Shown here: positions 42,126-51,250 of the stretch, in pieces | How positions within the stretch are numbered: position 1 is the stretch's first letter | Layout of the letters: the number at the start of each line of letters is the position of its first letter | DNA from: JBCBSZ01 sp039185015 | GTDB taxonomy: Bacteria; Actinomycetota; Acidimicrobiia; Acidimicrobiales; Poriferisodalaceae | Direction: 5' to 3' | Assembly (NCBI GenBank): GCA_039185015.1 | Contig: JBCDAU010000032.1 | Coordinates: 1-63,980, forward strand | DNA length: 63,980 nt | Position numbers and translations under genes: made by a program | The notes under the pieces: generated by a model | Told to the model about the DNA's origin: nothing | Databases searched by the model: none | What the model saw: the letters and a program-made list of their open reading frames with translations, nothing else

Positions 42126-42799
42126 CCCACGCCCCGCACGGTCGCGATGCCCGAGGTGCATCCGGCCGAGGTCAGCTTGTTGCGGATCCGGCGCACGTGC
42201 TCGGTCACCGTTGCCGGGTCCTGCCACTCGCTGCTGGACTCCCAGACGTTGCGCAGGAGCTGCTCGCGGTTGAACACCCGCCGAGGGGCCTGCACCAGGA
42301 AGGTGAGCAGGTCGTGCTCCTTGGCGGTGAAGTCGAGGAGCACGCCCTTGACCCGCACCTCGCGGGCGCTGCGGTCGATCTCCAGATCTCCCACGGTGAG
42401 GCTGTTGTCGTCGGCCGTGCGAGATCGCCGCAGGAGCGAGCGCACCCGCGCCGCCAGCTCACCCGGGTAGAAGGGCTTGACGACGTAGTCGTCGGCCCCG
42501 AGGTCGAGCCCGGCGATGCGGTCGGCCTCGTCGGTGCGGCCGGTCAGCAGCACGACGGGAACGTCGCTCGTGCGCCGCAGCTCGACGAGGATGTCGAGCC
42601 CGCTCGCACCGGGCAGTCCGATGTCGAGGATGACGAGGTCGGGTGCGTCGGTCGAGATCGAGCTGAGGGCGTCAGCGCCCGACGCCGCATCGAGCACCTC
42701 GAGCGAGTCGGCGGCCAACGCCTTCCGCACCAGGGCACGCACGGCGACATCGTCATCGACGACGAGCACCTTGGTCGTCGCGAGGATCGTGCCGGTCAT
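42086..42799 (-). CDS. OmpR/PhoB-type response regulator (mirror copy)
   Basis: Exact inverted copy of 21182-21895, identical 237-residue protein. Confidence 0.9.
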   Translation of the reverse strand: MTGTILATTKVLVVDDDVAVRALVRKALAADSLEVLDAASGADALSSISTDAPDLVILDIGLPGASGLDILVELRRTSDVPVVLLTGRTDEADRIAGLDLGADDYVVKPFYPGELAARVRSLLRRSRTADDNSLTVGDLEIDRSAREVRVKGVLLDFTAKEHDLLTFLVQAPRRVFNREQLLRNVWESSSEWQDPATVTEHVRRIRNKLTSAGCTSGIATVRGVGYRFEPELDDDES

Positions 42800-42859
42800 C
42801 GTGGCCTCCGTAGGTCCATTCCGTGCTGCTCCTTCGGAACAACGGGCGATCAACTTGAG

Positions 42860-42871
42860 CGATCGCGATCG
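42860..42871. promoter_or_regulatory. 12-bp palindrome in the divergent gap (mirror copy)
   Basis: Exact inverted copy of 21110-21121. Confidence 0.25.
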
Positions 42872-42919
42872 GAGTCCGACGGGCTTCGGTTCGACGGGTG
42901 TCGCGGACCTGGCCACCGG

Positions 42920-42925
42920 TAGTCT
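42920..42925 (+). promoter_or_regulatory. -10 box of the phosphotransferase gene (mirror copy)
   Basis: Exact inverted copy of 21056-21061. Confidence 0.4.
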
Positions 42926-42949
42926 GCGCACCGACATCCGGGGAGGAAC

Positions 42950-43981
42950 ATGACCGAGGACGTGCCGAAGGGGATCGATGCCGAGCGCGTGGGACCGTGG
43001 CTCGGCGAGCACGTCTCCGGAGCGACCGGCCCGTTCCGGTACGAGCTGTTGGCCGGCGGCCACTCGAACCTCACCTACCTGGTGACCGGCGGCGACGGTG
43101 CCCGATTCGTCCTTCGTCGCCCACCGACCGGCCACCTCCTGGCCAGCGCGCACGACATGGCGCGCGAGCACCGCATCATCGCGGCGGTCGGGCCGACGGC
43201 GGTGCCGGTGCCGCCGGCGCTCGCCCTCTGCGAGGACGACACCGTGAACGACGCGCCCTTCTACGTCATGGGGTACGTCGAGGGGCACGTCCTGCACGAC
43301 CGGGCGACCACCGAGGACGTCGTCCCCGCCGATCGGCGTCCCCAGCTGGCCGAGTCACTGATCGACGTGCTCGCCGAGCTGCACCTGGTCGATCCCGACG
43401 CCGTCGGTCTCGGCGACCTCGGCAAGAAGGCCGACTACATCCCGCGGCAGCTCCGCCGATGGTCTCGCCAGTGGGAGCAGTCGAAGACCCGCGAGCTCCC
43501 GGTCATGGAGCGCATCCACAGCGAGCTGGAGCGGCGCATCCCGGAGCAGGTCGGTGCCTCGATCGTCCACGGCGACTACCGGTTCGGCAACTGCCTCAGC
43601 GCCGACGGCCGGATCGCCGCCGTCCTGGACTGGGAGCTCTGCACGCTCGGTGATCCGATGGCCGACGTCGGCTACCTGATGAACAACTGGATGCAGCCGG
43701 GCGAGGCGGTGCTCGGTCGCGAGGAGGCGCCCACGGCGGCCGGCGGGTTCCCCGACCGGGATGTCGTGCTCGGCCGCTACGCGGACGCGACCGGTCGGGA
43801 CGTGTCGATGGTCGACTACTACCGGGCGTTCTCGTACTGGCGGCTCGCAGCGATCGTCGAGGGCGTGCTCGCCCGGTACCTCGGTGGCCAGATGGGTGAG
43901 CACGACGACCCGTCGGTGTTCCGAGTGCAGGTCGATTCCCTGGCCGAGGCCGCCGCCGAGGCGATCGACCGGCTCGGCTGA
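42950..43981 (+). CDS. APH-fold kinase, ACAD10/11-like (mirror copy)
   Basis: Exact inverted copy of 20000-21031, identical 343-residue protein. Confidence 0.85.
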   Translation: MTEDVPKGIDAERVGPWLGEHVSGATGPFRYELLAGGHSNLTYLVTGGDGARFVLRRPPTGHLLASAHDMAREHRIIAAVGPTAVPVPPALALCEDDTVNDAPFYVMGYVEGHVLHDRATTEDVVPADRRPQLAESLIDVLAELHLVDPDAVGLGDLGKKADYIPRQLRRWSRQWEQSKTRELPVMERIHSELERRIPEQVGASIVHGDYRFGNCLSADGRIAAVLDWELCTLGDPMADVGYLMNNWMQPGEAVLGREEAPTAAGGFPDRDVVLGRYADATGRDVSMVDYYRAFSYWRLAAIVEGVLARYLGGQMGEHDDPSVFRVQVDSLAEAAAEAIDRLG

Positions 43982-44006
43982 CCTCGGCTGGGTCGCCCCG
44001 GCGTCG

Positions 44007-44342
44007 TCAGGACGATGAGTAGAGGGTCACCGAGACGGGTCCGGCCCCGTCGACGGTGCAGCGGGTCTCGTGGGGGCCGACCTCGAGCTCACCGACCGTC
44101 ACCCCGGCGGCGAGCAGCTCTCCTCGTCGGGCGTCGACGTCGGGCACCTTGACCAGCACGCCGGGTCGGTCGTCGGTGCGGTCTGCCCCGGCGAGGGCGA
44201 GCCGAGTGCCTCCGAGGTCGAACTGCGCCCAGCGATCGCCGTCGACGAAGGTCGGCTCGACACCGAGCAGGTCTTCCCACCAGGCGACGGCGGCGGCGAG
44301 ATCGTCGACGGGGACGACGGTGGCGAGCTTGTCTGCGGACAT
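44007..44342 (-). CDS. VOC family protein (mirror copy)
   Basis: Exact inverted copy of 19639-19974, identical 111-residue protein. Confidence 0.79.
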   Translation of the reverse strand: MSADKLATVVPVDDLAAAVAWWEDLLGVEPTFVDGDRWAQFDLGGTRLALAGADRTDDRPGVLVKVPDVDARRGELLAAGVTVGELEVGPHETRCTVDGAGPVSVTLYSSS

Positions 44343-44400
44343 CGACGCAGTCTCGCGGACGGCGGCGGGGTCAGCGCTCGACGGCGCCGTGGCCGACCGC

Positions 44401-45783
44401 TCAGCTGACCAGCCGGGGTCCCGCTCCGTCGGACCCCTCGCCGTCCTCGACCTCGAGCGGGGCGTCGGCGGCGAGCGCTCGTGGGGCGAGATCGACCGCC
44501 GACAACGACGGCAGCTCCTTCGGGGACGCTCCGTGCTCGGACAGCCGGCGAGCGCTGGGCAGCACCCGGCTCTCGAGCGAGCCGACCGCCGCGTTGTAGC
44601 TCTTCACCGAGCTCTCCAGCGTCCGGCCGACCTTGGCCAGGTGCTCGGCGAACGTGACCGTGCGGTCGTGCAGCTCACGGCCGAGGTCGGCGATGACCCG
44701 GGCGTCCTGCGCGAGCCGCTCCTCGCGCCACCCGAGCGCGACCGCCTTGAGCAACGCCACCAGCGTCGTCGGCGTGGCGAGCACGACGCCGTCGGCCAGC
44801 GCACGGTCGAGCAGCAGCGGGTCCTGCTCGCACGCCGCAGCCAGGAAGCTCTCGCCCGGTACGAACATGACCACGATGTCGACCGCGCCCTCGACCGCCC
44901 CGGCGTAGTCACGCTTGGCGAGCGCCGTGGCGTGCTGGCGCATCGCCGCGGCGTGGGCGGCGAGCCGTTCGTTGGCCACCCGTTCGTCGTCGGCGTGGGT
45001 GGCCTCGAGGTAGGCGTCGAGCGGCACCTTGGCGTCGACCACCACCGCTCGGCCACGCGGCAGCCAGACGACGAGGTCGGGACGCACCGAGCGATCCGCT
45101 CCGGCGACGTGGAGCTGCTCGTCGAAGTCGCAGTGGGGGATCATGCCGGCCAGCTCGACGACCCGTCGGAGCTGGAGCTCACCCCACGAGCCACGGGCGC
45201 GCACGTCCTTCATCGCCGCAGCGAGCGTCTTGGTCTCGGACTGCAGACCGGTCGCGGTTCGCTGGAGCTGCTGGAGCGCTTCGCGCAGCGAGCCGGTGTC
45301 ACGCTGGCGGACCCGCTCGACCTGCTCGAGTTGCGAGGCGAGCTTGCCGAGATGCTCCTGCACCGGGGCGACCAGGCCGTGCACGACCTGCTCCCGCTCG
45401 GTCGACTCCTGCTTGGCGGCGGCCTCGAGCCGGGCGAAGCGCTCGTTGGCCAACTCGAGGAAACGCCGCGTCGAGGCATCCAACGCGTCGTTGGAGAGCG
45501 CCCCGAAGGCCTCGAGCAGCCGCTCCTCGTTCCGCTGCGCGCCCTCGAGCGCAGCGACCCGCGCGACAGCTTCGGACTCGCGATGTCGCACGACCTCGAT
45601 CTCGTGGCGAGCCGCCCGCTCCAGCTCGGTCAGCCGCTCGGTGCCGGCGCTCTCGACCGCCCGCAGCTCGGCCGCGGCCCGGGTGCGCTCGTCGCTCAGC
45701 CGTCGCTGCCACCACAGCGCCGCGAGGGCGCCCCCGGCGACGAGGCCGAGGACGAGTCCGACGAGGAGCCCGATGAGGTCCAT
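44401..45783 (-). CDS. rmuC: DNA recombination protein RmuC (mirror copy)
   Basis: Exact inverted copy of 18198-19580, identical 460-residue protein. Confidence 0.88.
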   Translation of the reverse strand: MDLIGLLVGLVLGLVAGGALAALWWQRRLSDERTRAAAELRAVESAGTERLTELERAARHEIEVVRHRESEAVARVAALEGAQRNEERLLEAFGALSNDALDASTRRFLELANERFARLEAAAKQESTEREQVVHGLVAPVQEHLGKLASQLEQVERVRQRDTGSLREALQQLQRTATGLQSETKTLAAAMKDVRARGSWGELQLRRVVELAGMIPHCDFDEQLHVAGADRSVRPDLVVWLPRGRAVVVDAKVPLDAYLEATHADDERVANERLAAHAAAMRQHATALAKRDYAGAVEGAVDIVVMFVPGESFLAAACEQDPLLLDRALADGVVLATPTTLVALLKAVALGWREERLAQDARVIADLGRELHDRTVTFAEHLAKVGRTLESSVKSYNAAVGSLESRVLPSARRLSEHGASPKELPSLSAVDLAPRALAADAPLEVEDGEGSDGAGPRLVS

Positions 45784-45790
45784 GGCGACC

Positions 45791-45796
45791 ACCGTA
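45791..45796 (-). promoter_or_regulatory. -10 box of rmuC (mirror copy)
   Basis: Exact inverted copy of 18185-18190. Confidence 0.42.
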
Positions 45797-45841
45797 GGAG
45801 GGGGGTGTCGCACCCACGCGGATGGCGGGGCCCGGGCGCGA

Positions 45842-45877
45842 ATCGGCCGGCGGCCCCTGGTGGGACCGCCGGCCGAT
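45842..45877 (-). terminator. liv operon terminator (mirror copy)
   Basis: Exact inverted copy of 18104-18139. Confidence 0.78.
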
Positions 45878-45900
45878 GTCAGCCGTTCAACGAACGAGGA

Positions 45901-47415
45901 TCAGCCGGCGAAGGAGCCGCCCTGACCCTCGAAGTTCACGAGGTCACCGACGCTGACGAACACGAGGCCCGCATCGGTGAGCTGCACCTCCTGGAGCACC
46001 GCCGCCTCGGTCCAGTAGGCGTCGTTGACGCCGTCGAGCTGGAGCGTGGCGCCGTCGAAGTAGCTCGGGTTCGAGGTCGAGATGTTCCACAGGGTGGCCA
46101 TCATGGTCACTCGGTTGAGCTCGCCCCACTCGGCGACGGTCTGCTCGAGCAGGTCCGTCACCAGCTGGCCGTAGAGCACGCCGGTCGAGAACGAGCCGTC
46201 GGCGCAGGTCACGCCGCCGTACTCGGCCAGGACCTCTTCGATCTCGAGGATCGCCGGGTCGTCGGCGAAGGTCGGATCGCCGCACACCTTGTTGGAGTTG
46301 GCCATCCGCACGCCGGCACCCTCATCGGCCAGCAACCCGGCCTCGTCCGGCACCGCCGAGAGGAAGCTCGCCAGGTTGTTGCAGGTGTAGGACATGAAGA
46401 AGGCGGGTCGCCACTCGGAGGCGGCGACGGCGCCGACGGCCTGCGGGCAGAACGCAGCGGTCGTGCCGGCGACGAAGACGTCGGCGTCCGACGAGATGAT
46501 GGTGGTCATCTCGTTGGTGACGTCCGGTGCCGCCGGATCGTGCAGCTGCTCCTCGACGAGCTCGAGGCCGGCGCAGACCGGGCTGTCCTTCAGCGTGTTC
46601 AGGTACGTGGTGCCGAAGTCGTTGTTCATGATGAGCGCGGCCACGGTGGCGCCCTCACCGAACTCGTCGATCGCGGCGGTGCACCAGATCTCGGTCTCGG
46701 TCACGTAGTTGAGGATGTTGCCCACGGTCCACGGGAAGTTCGCGGGGTCACCCCAGAACGGGAAGCCGGTCGAGTTGAACAGCTGCGGGACGCAGGCCTC
46801 ATCGGTGGCCGGGCGCACGGCGAGGTTGTTCGGCGTGCCGATGATGTGAGCGAAGGCGAAGATGTCCTCGGTCTCGATCATCTCCTCGACGTTGGCCACG
46901 GAGCGACCGGCCTCGTAGGCGTCGTCGCGGATGACCAGCGTGAGCTCCTTGCCGTCGACCGGCGCCGTCTCGTTGATGAAGTCGAACCAGAACTGCATGC
47001 CCTCGCCGATGGCACCGAAGGCCGCCAGCTGACCGGACTGCGGACCGGTCCAGCCGAGGCGGATCTCGTCGCCGTCGACGCCCTGCGTGGCGCTCCAGTC
47101 GTCGGGGCACTCGTCCAGGTTCAGCGTGGTGCCGGCGGCGATCTCGACCGACCCCTCGGTGGCGAGCTCGCCACCCATGTCGTCGGCCATCTCCTCGTCG
47201 TCCATGGCCTCGGTGGTGTCGCTGCTGCCCTCGTCTGCCGGCTCGGACGCGCTGGCGCTGCCCTCATCCGCCGGTTCCGAGGCGCTGGCGCTCGCGCTGG
47301 CAGACTCGCTGCCGTCGTCGCCGCTGTCGTCGTCCGAGTCGCCGCAGGCAGCTGCGACGAGCCCGAACGCGAGCATCATCGCCAACAGCCGCAGCCATCG
47401 CTTGCTTCGCAACAT
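45901..47415 (-). CDS. livK: LivK-type substrate-binding lipoprotein (mirror copy)
   Basis: Exact inverted copy of 16566-18080, identical 504-residue protein. Confidence 0.9.
   Translation of the reverse strand: MLRSKRWLRLLAMMLAFGLVAAACGDSDDDSGDDGSESASASASASEPADEGSASASEPADEGSSDTTEAMDDEEMADDMGGELATEGSVEIAAGTTLNLDECPDDWSATQGVDGDEIRLGWTGPQSGQLAAFGAIGEGMQFWFDFINETAPVDGKELTLVIRDDAYEAGRSVANVEEMIETEDIFAFAHIIGTPNNLAVRPATDEACVPQLFNSTGFPFWGDPANFPWTVGNILNYVTETEIWCTAAIDEFGEGATVAALIMNNDFGTTYLNTLKDSPVCAGLELVEEQLHDPAAPDVTNEMTTIISSDADVFVAGTTAAFCPQAVGAVAASEWRPAFFMSYTCNNLASFLSAVPDEAGLLADEGAGVRMANSNKVCGDPTFADDPAILEIEEVLAEYGGVTCADGSFSTGVLYGQLVTDLLEQTVAEWGELNRVTMMATLWNISTSNPSYFDGATLQLDGVNDAYWTEAAVLQEVQLTDAGLVFVSVGDLVNFEGQGGSFAG
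47224..47289 (-). repeat. 2 x 33 bp tandem repeat in the livK linker (mirror copy)
   Basis: Exact inverted copy of 16692-16757. Confidence 0.78.
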
Positions 47416-47454
47416 GGTTCCCCTCTCTGGGTGTCGCTCCGGTGGAGCTCTTGT

Positions 47455-47486
47455 CAGGCGGCGACGGGTCAGGGTGACGCCGCCTG
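47455..47486 (-). promoter_or_regulatory. mRNA hairpin ahead of livK (mirror copy)
   Basis: Exact inverted copy of 16495-16526. Confidence 0.38.
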
Positions 47487-47508
47487 CCGCACAGTCTGTC
47501 GCAGGGAG

Positions 47509-47524
47509 GACCACCGCGGTGGTC
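47509..47524. promoter_or_regulatory. 16-bp palindrome in the livM-livK spacer (mirror copy)
   Basis: Exact inverted copy of 16457-16472. Confidence 0.38.
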
Positions 47525-47542
47525 ATCCCCGAATTCGGATGG

Positions 47543-48790
47543 TCAGCCCCCCGGTGTGGAACTGGGGGTCGGTTCGCGCTCGTCCTCGTCGGTCATCTCC
47601 GCCGGCGGCTCGGCCGATGTCGTTGCCGCACCAGCACCGGGGATCACCGGCGGCATCACCTGCACGAAGCGAGCCCGGAGTCGACGGAAGCCGGCGACGA
47701 TGCCGCCCGGGAGCACGAAGGTGAGGATGATCAGCAGCACGCCGAGGATGAAGGCGCCCGTCGGGCCCTGCAGCCAGCGCTCGGGCAGGAACCCGGCGCT
47801 CTGTGTCGCCGACGACCAGTCGGGGATCAGCGTGATGACGAGGCCGCCGATCACGGCGCCGGACAGGGTGCCCACGCCCCCGACGACGAGGCCGACGATG
47901 AAGTTGATCGCCAGCACGAGGCTGAAGTCGAGCGGCGAGGCGATGCCGAGCTCGGCGACGTAGATGACGCCGCCGACGCCGCCGAGGGCCGAGGCCACAC
48001 CGAACGACAGCGTCTTGGTCAGCGCCAGGTTGATGCCCGAGACGGCGGCGCCGGTCTCGTTGTCGCGGACCGCCCGGATCGCACGACCGGGTCGGCTCTT
48101 CACCAGGTTGGAGACCATCCAGAAGCACACCCCGGCGATGGCGATCGCCAGCATGAACTTCCAGAGGCGCTCCTCCTCACGACTGGACAGGTCCCCGTCC
48201 CCGAAGAAGTCACCGACCAGCGGCAGCGACTGCAGGAAGCCGGCGATGCCGTCGAACGGGATCCAGCTCGGTGCGACCAGGTCGGAGTCGAGCAGCTTGC
48301 CGCCGGCGCCGTTGGTGTACTCCTGGAGCTGCTGGAGGCTGATGATCGCCGGGAAGACCTGCGCCATGCCCAACGTGACCAGCGCGAGGTAGAGGCCTCT
48401 CACCCGTACCGCTGGGAGGCCGAGGACCATGCCGACGACGAAGCAGAACGGCACGACGACGACGAGGGTGAGCAGGACCGGCCAGTCGTGGTCGGCCACC
48501 AACCACGCCGTCAGGTACGCGCCCGTGCCGAAGAAGAAGCTCTGGCCGAGCGCCAACTGACCGGTGAAGCCGACGATCACCTGGAGGCCGAGGATGGCCA
48601 CCATGAACGCGACGGCCTTGGTCAGGCGGGTAACCGACAGGTTGTAGTTGTTGTCGCCGATGCTCAGCGTGCCCACGTCGACATAGGCGAAGGCGACGAG
48701 GATGACGAACAGCACGAACGCCACCCACGCGCCGCGTGTGTAGAGCTTGTGCTCGCGAGAGCCGTGTGCGAGTTGCTTCGGGAACGCCAC
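47543..48790 (-). CDS. livM: ABC importer permease LivM (mirror copy)
   Basis: Exact inverted copy of 15191-16438, identical 415-residue protein. Confidence 0.91.
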   Translation of the reverse strand: MAFPKQLAHGSREHKLYTRGAWVAFVLFVILVAFAYVDVGTLSIGDNNYNLSVTRLTKAVAFMVAILGLQVIVGFTGQLALGQSFFFGTGAYLTAWLVADHDWPVLLTLVVVVPFCFVVGMVLGLPAVRVRGLYLALVTLGMAQVFPAIISLQQLQEYTNGAGGKLLDSDLVAPSWIPFDGIAGFLQSLPLVGDFFGDGDLSSREEERLWKFMLAIAIAGVCFWMVSNLVKSRPGRAIRAVRDNETGAAVSGINLALTKTLSFGVASALGGVGGVIYVAELGIASPLDFSLVLAINFIVGLVVGGVGTLSGAVIGGLVITLIPDWSSATQSAGFLPERWLQGPTGAFILGVLLIILTFVLPGGIVAGFRRLRARFVQVMPPVIPGAGAATTSAEPPAEMTDEDEREPTPSSTPGG

Positions 48791-48802
48791 TGGTGCCTCC
48801 GA

Positions 48803-49705
48803 TCAGACTCGTTCGACGGCTTTGGTGCCGAACAAGCCGGCGGGCCGCACGAGCAGGACGAGGAGCAGCACGACCACCGCGGTGGCGAGGGCCATGTCGC
48901 TCGGGATGAAGCCGATGTACTGGACGAGGAGGCTCTGGACGAGCCCGATGGAGAGACCGCCCACCAGCGCTCCCCAGATGCTGTCCAGGCCACCGAGGGC
49001 CGCAGCCGCGGCGGCGAAGATCAGCACACGACCCATGACGGTCGGCTCGAGCTGACGGATCGGATCGGCCACGAACACCGAGGCGGCGAGGGTGCCGACG
49101 GCGGCGGCGATCGCCCAGCCGAACTGGAGCGTCGGGCCGGTGCGGATGCCGACCAGCTGGCTCGACTCGAGGTTCGACGACACCGCTCGGAAGGCGAGGC
49201 CGACCTTGGTGCGGTTGAGCATCAGCGTCAGGCCGGTCATGACGAGCAGCGCCGTGCCCAGGGAGAACACGCCGTACCAGGACAGGCGGGCTCCGGCGAC
49301 CGTGAACGCCGTCCCCGACGGGAAGAGCTCGGGGAACGACCGGGGGTCGAACCGCCAGATGATGCCGGCGAGGGCGTTGATGGCCAGGAACAGCCCCAAG
49401 GTGATGATCACGAGTGGGAGGTGGTCGGATGGGTCGAACGGTCTGATGAGCACCCGTTCGACGCCGGCTGCCATCACCGCCGTCAGCAGCATGGCCACGA
49501 CGACCGCCACCCACATCGGGATGCCGCCGCCGAACCACTCGGTGCTGCCGACCAGCACCAGGAAGGCGCCGAGCATGGCGAACTCGCCCTGGGCGAAGTT
49601 GATCAGCGTGGTGGCCTTGAAGATCAGCACGAGCGCTACGGCGATCAGCGCGTAGGTCGAGCCGTTCGTGAGGCCGTCGAAGAGTCGCTGGATGAAGAGC
49701 TCCAT
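48803..49705 (-). CDS. livH: ABC importer permease LivH (mirror copy)
   Basis: Exact inverted copy of 14276-15178, identical 300-residue protein. Confidence 0.92.
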   Translation of the reverse strand: MELFIQRLFDGLTNGSTYALIAVALVLIFKATTLINFAQGEFAMLGAFLVLVGSTEWFGGGIPMWVAVVVAMLLTAVMAAGVERVLIRPFDPSDHLPLVIITLGLFLAINALAGIIWRFDPRSFPELFPSGTAFTVAGARLSWYGVFSLGTALLVMTGLTLMLNRTKVGLAFRAVSSNLESSQLVGIRTGPTLQFGWAIAAAVGTLAASVFVADPIRQLEPTVMGRVLIFAAAAAALGGLDSIWGALVGGLSIGLVQSLLVQYIGFIPSDMALATAVVVLLLVLLVRPAGLFGTKAVERV

Positions 49706-49718
49706 GGTGCTTCTCCCC

Positions 49719-50432
49719 TCAGATGCCCAGGTAGGACTTGCGGATGGCGTCGTCGTTCATGAGCGCATCGGCGGCGCCCTCGAACACGATGCTCCCTGAC
49801 TCGAGCAGGTAGCCGCGATCGGCGATGCCCAGTGCGAGCTGGGCGTTCTGCTCCACGACCAGCATGGTCACGCCGGTCTCCTTGTTGAGCTCGCCGAAGC
49901 GCTGGAACAGGTCGGCGACGATCAGCGGTGCCAGACCGAGCGACGGCTCGTCGAGCAGGAGGAGACGGGGCCGCGACATCAGCGCCCGGGACACGGCGAG
50001 CATCTGCTGCTCGCCGCCGGACAGCGAGCCGGCGGCCTGGGTGCGGCGTTCGTAGAGCACCGGGTACGCCTCGTACCACTTCTCCATGTCGGACTCGACC
50101 TCGTTGTCGGACCGGGTGTACGCACCGATCCGGAGGTTGTCCTCCACGCTGAGCTCGGGGAAGGTGCCCCGGCCCTGGGGGACGTGGGCGACGCCCTGGC
50201 GCACGATGTCCGCGGGGTTCCTGCCGACGATCTGGTCGCCGTAGAGCTCGATCGACCCGGAGGTCTCGATCATCCCGGAGACCGCCCGGAGGGTCGTGGT
50301 CTTGCCGGCGCCGTTGGCGCCGAGGATGACCACGACCTCGCCCTCGGCGACGTGGAAGTCGAGGCCGTGGAGGACCTGGATGGGGCCGTAGCCACCCTGC
50401 AGGCCGTTGACGTCGAGGACTCGCTGGCTCAT
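49719..50432 (-). CDS. livF: ABC importer ATPase LivF (mirror copy)
   Basis: Exact inverted copy of 13549-14262, identical 237-residue protein. Confidence 0.92.
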   Translation of the reverse strand: MSQRVLDVNGLQGGYGPIQVLHGLDFHVAEGEVVVILGANGAGKTTTLRAVSGMIETSGSIELYGDQIVGRNPADIVRQGVAHVPQGRGTFPELSVEDNLRIGAYTRSDNEVESDMEKWYEAYPVLYERRTQAAGSLSGGEQQMLAVSRALMSRPRLLLLDEPSLGLAPLIVADLFQRFGELNKETGVTMLVVEQNAQLALGIADRGYLLESGSIVFEGAADALMNDDAIRKSYLGI

Positions 50433-51190
50433 GCGGGGCTCCCCAGGTAGGCGGCGATCACGTCGGGGTTCTCCTGGACCTCGGCCGGCTTGCCCTCGGC
50501 GATCTTGCGGCCGAAGTCGAGGACGACGACCTTCTCCGAGATGCTCATCACGAGGCCCATGTGGTGCTCCACGAGGAGGATCGTGAGGTCGAAGTCGGTC
50601 CGGATGGTCTGGATCAGCTCCGACAGCACGTCGACCTCGGAGTGGGTGAGGCCGGTGGCGGGCTCGTCGAGCATCAGCAGCTTGGGCTCGCCGATCAGCG
50701 CCCGGGCCAGCTCGATGCGCTTGAGCGTGCCGTAGGGGAGCCCGGCGCAGGCCTGGAAGGCGTACTGGGCGAGGTCCAGCTGGCCGAGCACCTCGATGGC
50801 GCGGGCCCGGAGTCGCTTCTCCTCGCCACGACGACCGATGTCGGCCATGGCGGTGAAGAAGTTCTGCTTGCTCTTCGTGTGGGCACCGGCCATCACGTTC
50901 TCGAGCACGCTCATGTTGGGCCAGAGGGCGAGGTTCTGGAAGGTGCGGTAGACGCCCACCTCGGAGATCCGGTGCGGGGGGAGCTGGAGCAGGTCGTCAC
51001 CGTCGAAGGTCACCGAGCCGGTCGTCGGGTCGTAGATCCGGCTGACGACGTTGAACAGCGTGGTCTTGCCTGCGCCGTTCGGGCCGATCAGACCGCAGAT
51101 CGAGTTCGACTCGATGGTGAACGACAGATCGCTCAACGCCACGATTCCGCCGAAGCGGACCGAGATGTCACGAACGTCGAGTAGCGCCAC
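50429..51190 (-). CDS. livG: ABC importer ATPase LivG (mirror copy)
   Basis: Exact inverted copy of 12791-13552, identical 253-residue protein. Confidence 0.91.
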   Translation of the reverse strand: MALLDVRDISVRFGGIVALSDLSFTIESNSICGLIGPNGAGKTTLFNVVSRIYDPTTGSVTFDGDDLLQLPPHRISEVGVYRTFQNLALWPNMSVLENVMAGAHTKSKQNFFTAMADIGRRGEEKRLRARAIEVLGQLDLAQYAFQACAGLPYGTLKRIELARALIGEPKLLMLDEPATGLTHSEVDVLSELIQTIRTDFDLTILLVEHHMGLVMSISEKVVVLDFGRKIAEGKPAEVQENPDVIAAYLGSPA

Positions 51191-51219
51191 GAACCCCCCT
51201 CTCAGGATGACGGGGCCTG

Positions 51220-51250
51220 ACGCTACCAGTGACTCAGGTCACGGGATCAA
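51220..51250 (-). promoter_or_regulatory. liv promoter with Crp-like operator (mirror copy)
   Basis: Exact inverted copy of 12731-12761. Confidence 0.48.
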